A stretch of 64,000 bases of DNA from an uncultured Dehalococcoidia bacterium (GTDB lineage: Bacteria > Chloroflexota > Dehalococcoidia > Lucifugimonadales > UBA1123): positions 2,911,001 through 2,975,000 of the forward strand of contig OY282441.1 in the NCBI GenBank assembly GCA_958296105.1, given 5' to 3'. The notes below the pieces were generated by a model, which was not told the DNA's origin, searched no databases, and saw nothing but the letters and a program-made list of their open reading frames with translations. Below, piece after piece: positions 60,321 through 64,000 of this stretch; within the stretch, counting starts at the first letter, position 1; the number at the start of each line of letters is the position of its first letter. Both the position numbers and the translations under genes were made by a program.

Positions 60321-61175
60321 ATGCTCATCACGAGCCACATCCGCGATCTCATAGACACCGCGCTTTACGAGGACACCGGCAGCGGCGACCCCACGACCGA
60401 CATACTCGTAGAGCCGAGCCTCACGGGACGCGCCGCGCTCGTCACCCGCCAAGACGGGGCGCTGGCGGGCATCGACCTAGCCGCAGCCGTATTCACTCGA
60501 TTCGACCCCAGCCTGCGCGCCCGCGCCCTGATGCCCGATGGATCCGCCCTCGAGGCGGGCGATCGGCTGGCAGAGGTTCGGGGCAGAATCTCCTCCATCC
60601 TCAAGGCAGAGCGCACAGCCGTCAACTTCCTCCAGCGCCTCAGCGGAGTCGCCACCGAGACCAAGCGCTACGTGGATGCCGTCGCAGGGCTGGGCGCGCA
60701 GATAGTGGATACGAGAAAGACCACGCCCGGCCTGCGCGCTCTGGAGAAGTACGCGGTCACCATGGGCGGAGGGCGCAACCACCGCCGCAACTTGGCGGAC
60801 GGCATCTTGATCAAAGACAACCACGTGCAGGCGCTCGCGCTGCAGGGCAAGAGCATCGGCCACGCCGTCACGCGCGCGCTGGCCGCCGCCCCGCACACCA
60901 TCAAGGTCGAGATAGAGGTGGATACGCTCGCACAGCTCGAAGAGGCGCTGGACGCGGGCGCGGATCTCGTCCTGCTGGACAACATGAGCCTCGATCAGAT
61001 GGCGGCGGCGGTGCGCGTCAACGCTGGCCGCGCCACACTCGAAGCATCCGGCGGCATCACCCTGAAGACCGTCAGAGACATCGCCAAGACGGGGGTCGAC
61101 ATCATATCCGTTGGCGCCCTCACCCACTCCGCGCCCGCGCTGAACGTCAGCCTAGACATGGTAATCGAAGGTTGA
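60321..61175 (+). CDS. nadC: Nicotinate-nucleotide pyrophosphorylase (carboxylating)
   Basis: A 284-residue quinolinate phosphoribosyltransferase. It shows LYEDTGSGDPTTDILV, AERTAVNFLQRLSGVAT, DTRKTTPGLRALEKYAV and GGGRNHRRNLADGILIKDNH (in parts), with LEASGGITLKTVRDIAKTGVDIIS at the C-terminal sheet. It completes de novo NAD precursor synthesis with nadA. The next gene starts within its stop (TTGA overlap). Confidence 0.96.
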   Translation: MLITSHIRDLIDTALYEDTGSGDPTTDILVEPSLTGRAALVTRQDGALAGIDLAAAVFTRFDPSLRARALMPDGSALEAGDRLAEVRGRISSILKAERTAVNFLQRLSGVATETKRYVDAVAGLGAQIVDTRKTTPGLRALEKYAVTMGGGRNHRRNLADGILIKDNHVQALALQGKSIGHAVTRALAAAPHTIKVEIEVDTLAQLEEALDAGADLVLLDNMSLDQMAAAVRVNAGRATLEASGGITLKTVRDIAKTGVDIISVGALTHSAPALNVSLDMVIEG

Positions 61176-62503
61176 GCCGGTCGCCGAGGGGGTCGATTGG
61201 AGTCATTATCCTCGTGGCTGCGCTCGCTGCGCTCGCCATTCTCGGCAGTCGCGGAGGGGCGCTCGGCGCGGGAGAGGAATGGCCGCCCGCGTTCTCGGTG
61301 AACAGAATCGCCGTCGTAGGTCTGGACGCGCAGATCAGATCGTACAGACCCGACGGCTCCGACGAGCGCGCCATCTCCCAGGGAGACGGATTCTTCACCT
61401 GGCCCACGTGGTCGCCAGACGCTAGGAGCATGGTGTTCTCCGGCGTGGTTCCCGGCGCGGCGGACGGCCCCACTGTGACGCTGTTCGAGAGCGTGAGCGC
61501 GCGCGGCGAGCTGCGCGCCGTCCACCAGTCGGAACCCGGATTCGCCGGGCTGCTTGCCAACGGAGTCGTCCACTACCCGCTATGGTCTCCCGACAGCGGC
61601 AAGCTGGCATTCGTAGCAGTGACCGAGCTGCGCGGACTGTCCCTCTACATCGGCGACGCAAACTCAGACGAGCCGCCCCAGTTCGTGCTGGACAACGGGC
61701 CGCTCTGGATGTCGTGGTCGTCCGACTCCAGCCGTCTGCTCGTCCATCGCGGAGCAGACCACTTCATCGTCCGCGCGAACGACGGCCCCGCAATCGAAAG
61801 AATCGCGCTGGAGTCCAGCGCCTATCGCGTCCCCGCGTGGCGTCCGCCCCTCGATCAGCCCACCGTGCTGCTCCGAGTCGGATCGCGCATCCCGCCCGTG
61901 TACGGACTGTTCGCGGGCAGACCCGTTCCATCCGGGCTGGAGTTCGGAGAGGCAATCGCCCGAACGGACGCCAACGCCACCTTCACGTGGTCCGAGAGCG
62001 GATCGCACCTCGCGCTGGCAGACCGCGCCCAGCCGCTCAGGTATGGAAGCGCAGTCATGTTCGTCTACAGACAGCTCACAGTGCTGGACGCGGCATCATT
62101 TCAGCAGACAGCGCGGGTGTTCGGAGCGGCGCTCGCCTACTTCTGGTCGCCGGACGGCTCGAAGATCGCCTACGTGGAGCTTGCGGACGCGCGCGGCGGA
62201 CTCAGATGGAAGCTATTGGACGTGGCATCCGGCGCGTCCACCGACCTAGTGGAGTTCACCGCATCCGCCGAACAGCTGACCATGTTCCAGTTCTTCGACC
62301 AGTACGCATACTCACATCGGCTCTGGTCTCCGGACAGCAGGTATCTGACGTTCGCGGGCCGTCTCAAGGACGAGGCAAGCTCTGCCGGAGGCGCCGCCCG
62401 CTCTCAGCGTCGTGACAGCCGCATCTACATCATAGACACAGGCCCCGCGCGCACGGTGGACGCCATCGCAGACGGCGTGCTGGGCTTCTGGTCGCCCCTG
62501 TGA
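61172..62503 (+). CDS. Membrane-anchored TolB-like beta-propeller protein
   Basis: A 443-residue protein with an N-terminal hydrophobic anchor (VIILVAALAALAILG) and WD40/TolB-type repeats. TWSPDARSMVFSG, LWSPDSGKLAFV, WSSDSSRLLVH, WSPDGSKIAYVEL and LWSPDSRYLTFAG mark successive blades. It has no catalytic motif and probably binds or scaffolds at the outer face. The TTG start overlaps the nadC stop by 4 nt. The stop codon lies at the beginning of a tandem repeat. Confidence 0.8.
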   Translation: MSRSPRGSIGVIILVAALAALAILGSRGGALGAGEEWPPAFSVNRIAVVGLDAQIRSYRPDGSDERAISQGDGFFTWPTWSPDARSMVFSGVVPGAADGPTVTLFESVSARGELRAVHQSEPGFAGLLANGVVHYPLWSPDSGKLAFVAVTELRGLSLYIGDANSDEPPQFVLDNGPLWMSWSSDSSRLLVHRGADHFIVRANDGPAIERIALESSAYRVPAWRPPLDQPTVLLRVGSRIPPVYGLFAGRPVPSGLEFGEAIARTDANATFTWSESGSHLALADRAQPLRYGSAVMFVYRQLTVLDAASFQQTARVFGAALAYFWSPDGSKIAYVELADARGGLRWKLLDVASGASTDLVEFTASAEQLTMFQFFDQYAYSHRLWSPDSRYLTFAGRLKDEASSAGGAARSQRRDSRIYIIDTGPARTVDAIADGVLGFWSPL

Positions 62504-62661
62504 GCGCGCTCGCGCGCGAGCCGCACATACGCAGTTGAGCGCGCCCAGCGCGAGCCGCATTCCCGCAGCCGAGCGCGCCCAGCGCGAGCCGCATTCCCGC
62601 AGCCGAGCGCGCCCATGCGCGAGCTGCAGCCGCACGCGAAGCCGAGCGCGTTTTTTCGCGC
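62501..62661. repeat. Tandem hairpin-forming repeat of about 34 bp
   Basis: Units start at 62501, 62536, 62570, 62604 and 62643 (lengths 35, 34, 34, 39, then a partial). Each begins GAGCGCG and carries CGCGAGC, so each can fold on itself. The last copy becomes GAGCGCG-TTTTTT-CGCGC. The array starts on the stop codon of the TolB-like gene and may serve as a composite terminator before the rRNA promoter. Confidence 0.88.
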
Positions 62662-62811
62662 ACCCGGCACGACCGTTCGACAAGCACCTCGAACTTTCGA
62701 GAGACGCCACATCTTTTCCGAGCGCAGATTCCGGTCTTGGGCGACTTGGGCGAACCCGCAGGCTCTTCTCTCTTTCGCCGCGCCATTTCCCGAAATCTGC
62801 CCCATATGCCC

Positions 62812-62840
62812 TTGACGCCGCCGCCGGCCATACGTATAAT
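62812..62840 (+). promoter_or_regulatory. 23S rRNA promoter
   Basis: TTGACG (62812-62817) and a perfect TATAAT (62835-62840) are 17 bp apart. Transcription would start near 62847, giving a leader of about 150 nt before 23S. No other rRNA gene lies between, so 23S has its own promoter. Confidence 0.8.
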
Positions 62841-62856
62841 CATATCTCGTTGACCT

Positions 62857-62936
62857 TGAAACAGCACTCCGCACACAAGCGCAGGGGTTGCCCAGAATGG
62901 TCGCGCAGGCTGGGACTTCCAGTCTGAAACAGCACT
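62857..62936 (+). repeat. Direct repeat in the 23S leader
   Basis: TGAAACAGCACT occurs at 62857-62868 and 62925-62936. Between them is an imperfect hairpin (CTGG-GACTT-CCAG). These may be antitermination or processing signals of the rRNA leader; the matching 3' flank is outside the window. Confidence 0.45.
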
Positions 62937-62995
62937 TTAACAACTGAATCCTGTCCTTTAGTAACAATGCAATTAAGCAGATGAGCCCAAATGTG

Positions 62996-64000
<1,005 letters not shown>

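Noticed and set aside
62501..62661. Possible CRISPR or origin iterons
   Set aside because: Units abut directly, with no spacers, no DnaA boxes and no replication genes; composite hairpins at a gene end fit better.

Overview
The window is high-GC bacterial chromosome, most likely from an uncultured Chloroflexota lineage of the Dehalococcoidia/SAR202 type. That placement is inference. It rests on many acyl-CoA, crotonase, CoA-transferase and sulfatase genes, lipoproteins with a Gram-positive-like rpmH-rnpA-yidD-yidC-jag block, numerous GTG/TTG starts, and a 23S rRNA gene with its own promoter and no 16S directly upstream. Unlinked 16S and 23S genes are known in Dehalococcoides.

Layout, left to right. 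1-2142 (minus): a lipid block of plsX (cut by the window edge), two MaoC/hot-dog proteins that look like a heteromeric dehydratase, and a small unknown protein. 2295-5386 (plus): an unknown protein, a SelA-fold PLP enzyme and serS. 5509-8715 (minus): an acyl-CoA synthetase and two crotonases. 8891-12450 (minus): jag, yidC, a PQQ-propeller lipoprotein, yidD, rnpA and rpmH, driven by a near-consensus promoter. 12599-21393 (minus): two tandem cytosolic sulfatases behind a complete peptide/nickel-type ABC importer with its lipoprotein. 21561-26414 (minus): a zinc-metalloprotease lipoprotein, an SMP-30 lactonase-like protein and a Rieske-domain fusion.

26465-32206 (minus) is a very tight four-gene set: a GHKL/HSP90-type ATPase with a Pro-Gly-Asp-His linker, an unknown protein, a PP-loop (PAPS-reductase/DndC-like) protein with a long N-terminal domain, and an EndoQ-like PHP nuclease. 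This is the best candidate for an undescribed defence or DNA-modification system.

32401-36541 holds two acyl-CoA dehydrogenases and, convergently, an MFS transporter with a small membrane protein. 36782-48884 holds five large membrane proteins, four resembling GT-C/arabinosyl- or mannosyl-transferases. They share a roughly 100-residue C-terminal module present in seven copies, and they are interleaved with families of GC-rich palindromic repeats. One repeat pair lies in frame inside a gene, one gene is frameshifted by an 11-bp duplication, and one has a G9 tract at its start.

49065-53381 holds two tandem zinc-type dehydrogenases, a crotonase lacking its catalytic glutamates and a CaiB-type CoA transferase. 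53437-55889 is a tandem triplication of Uma2-family genes. 55952-62503 holds an SDR, moaD-moaE, miaB, nadA-nadC and a TolB-like propeller. The window ends inside a 23S rRNA gene with what looks like a roughly 100-nt insertion in domain II. No tRNA genes, transposases or CRISPR arrays were recognised.
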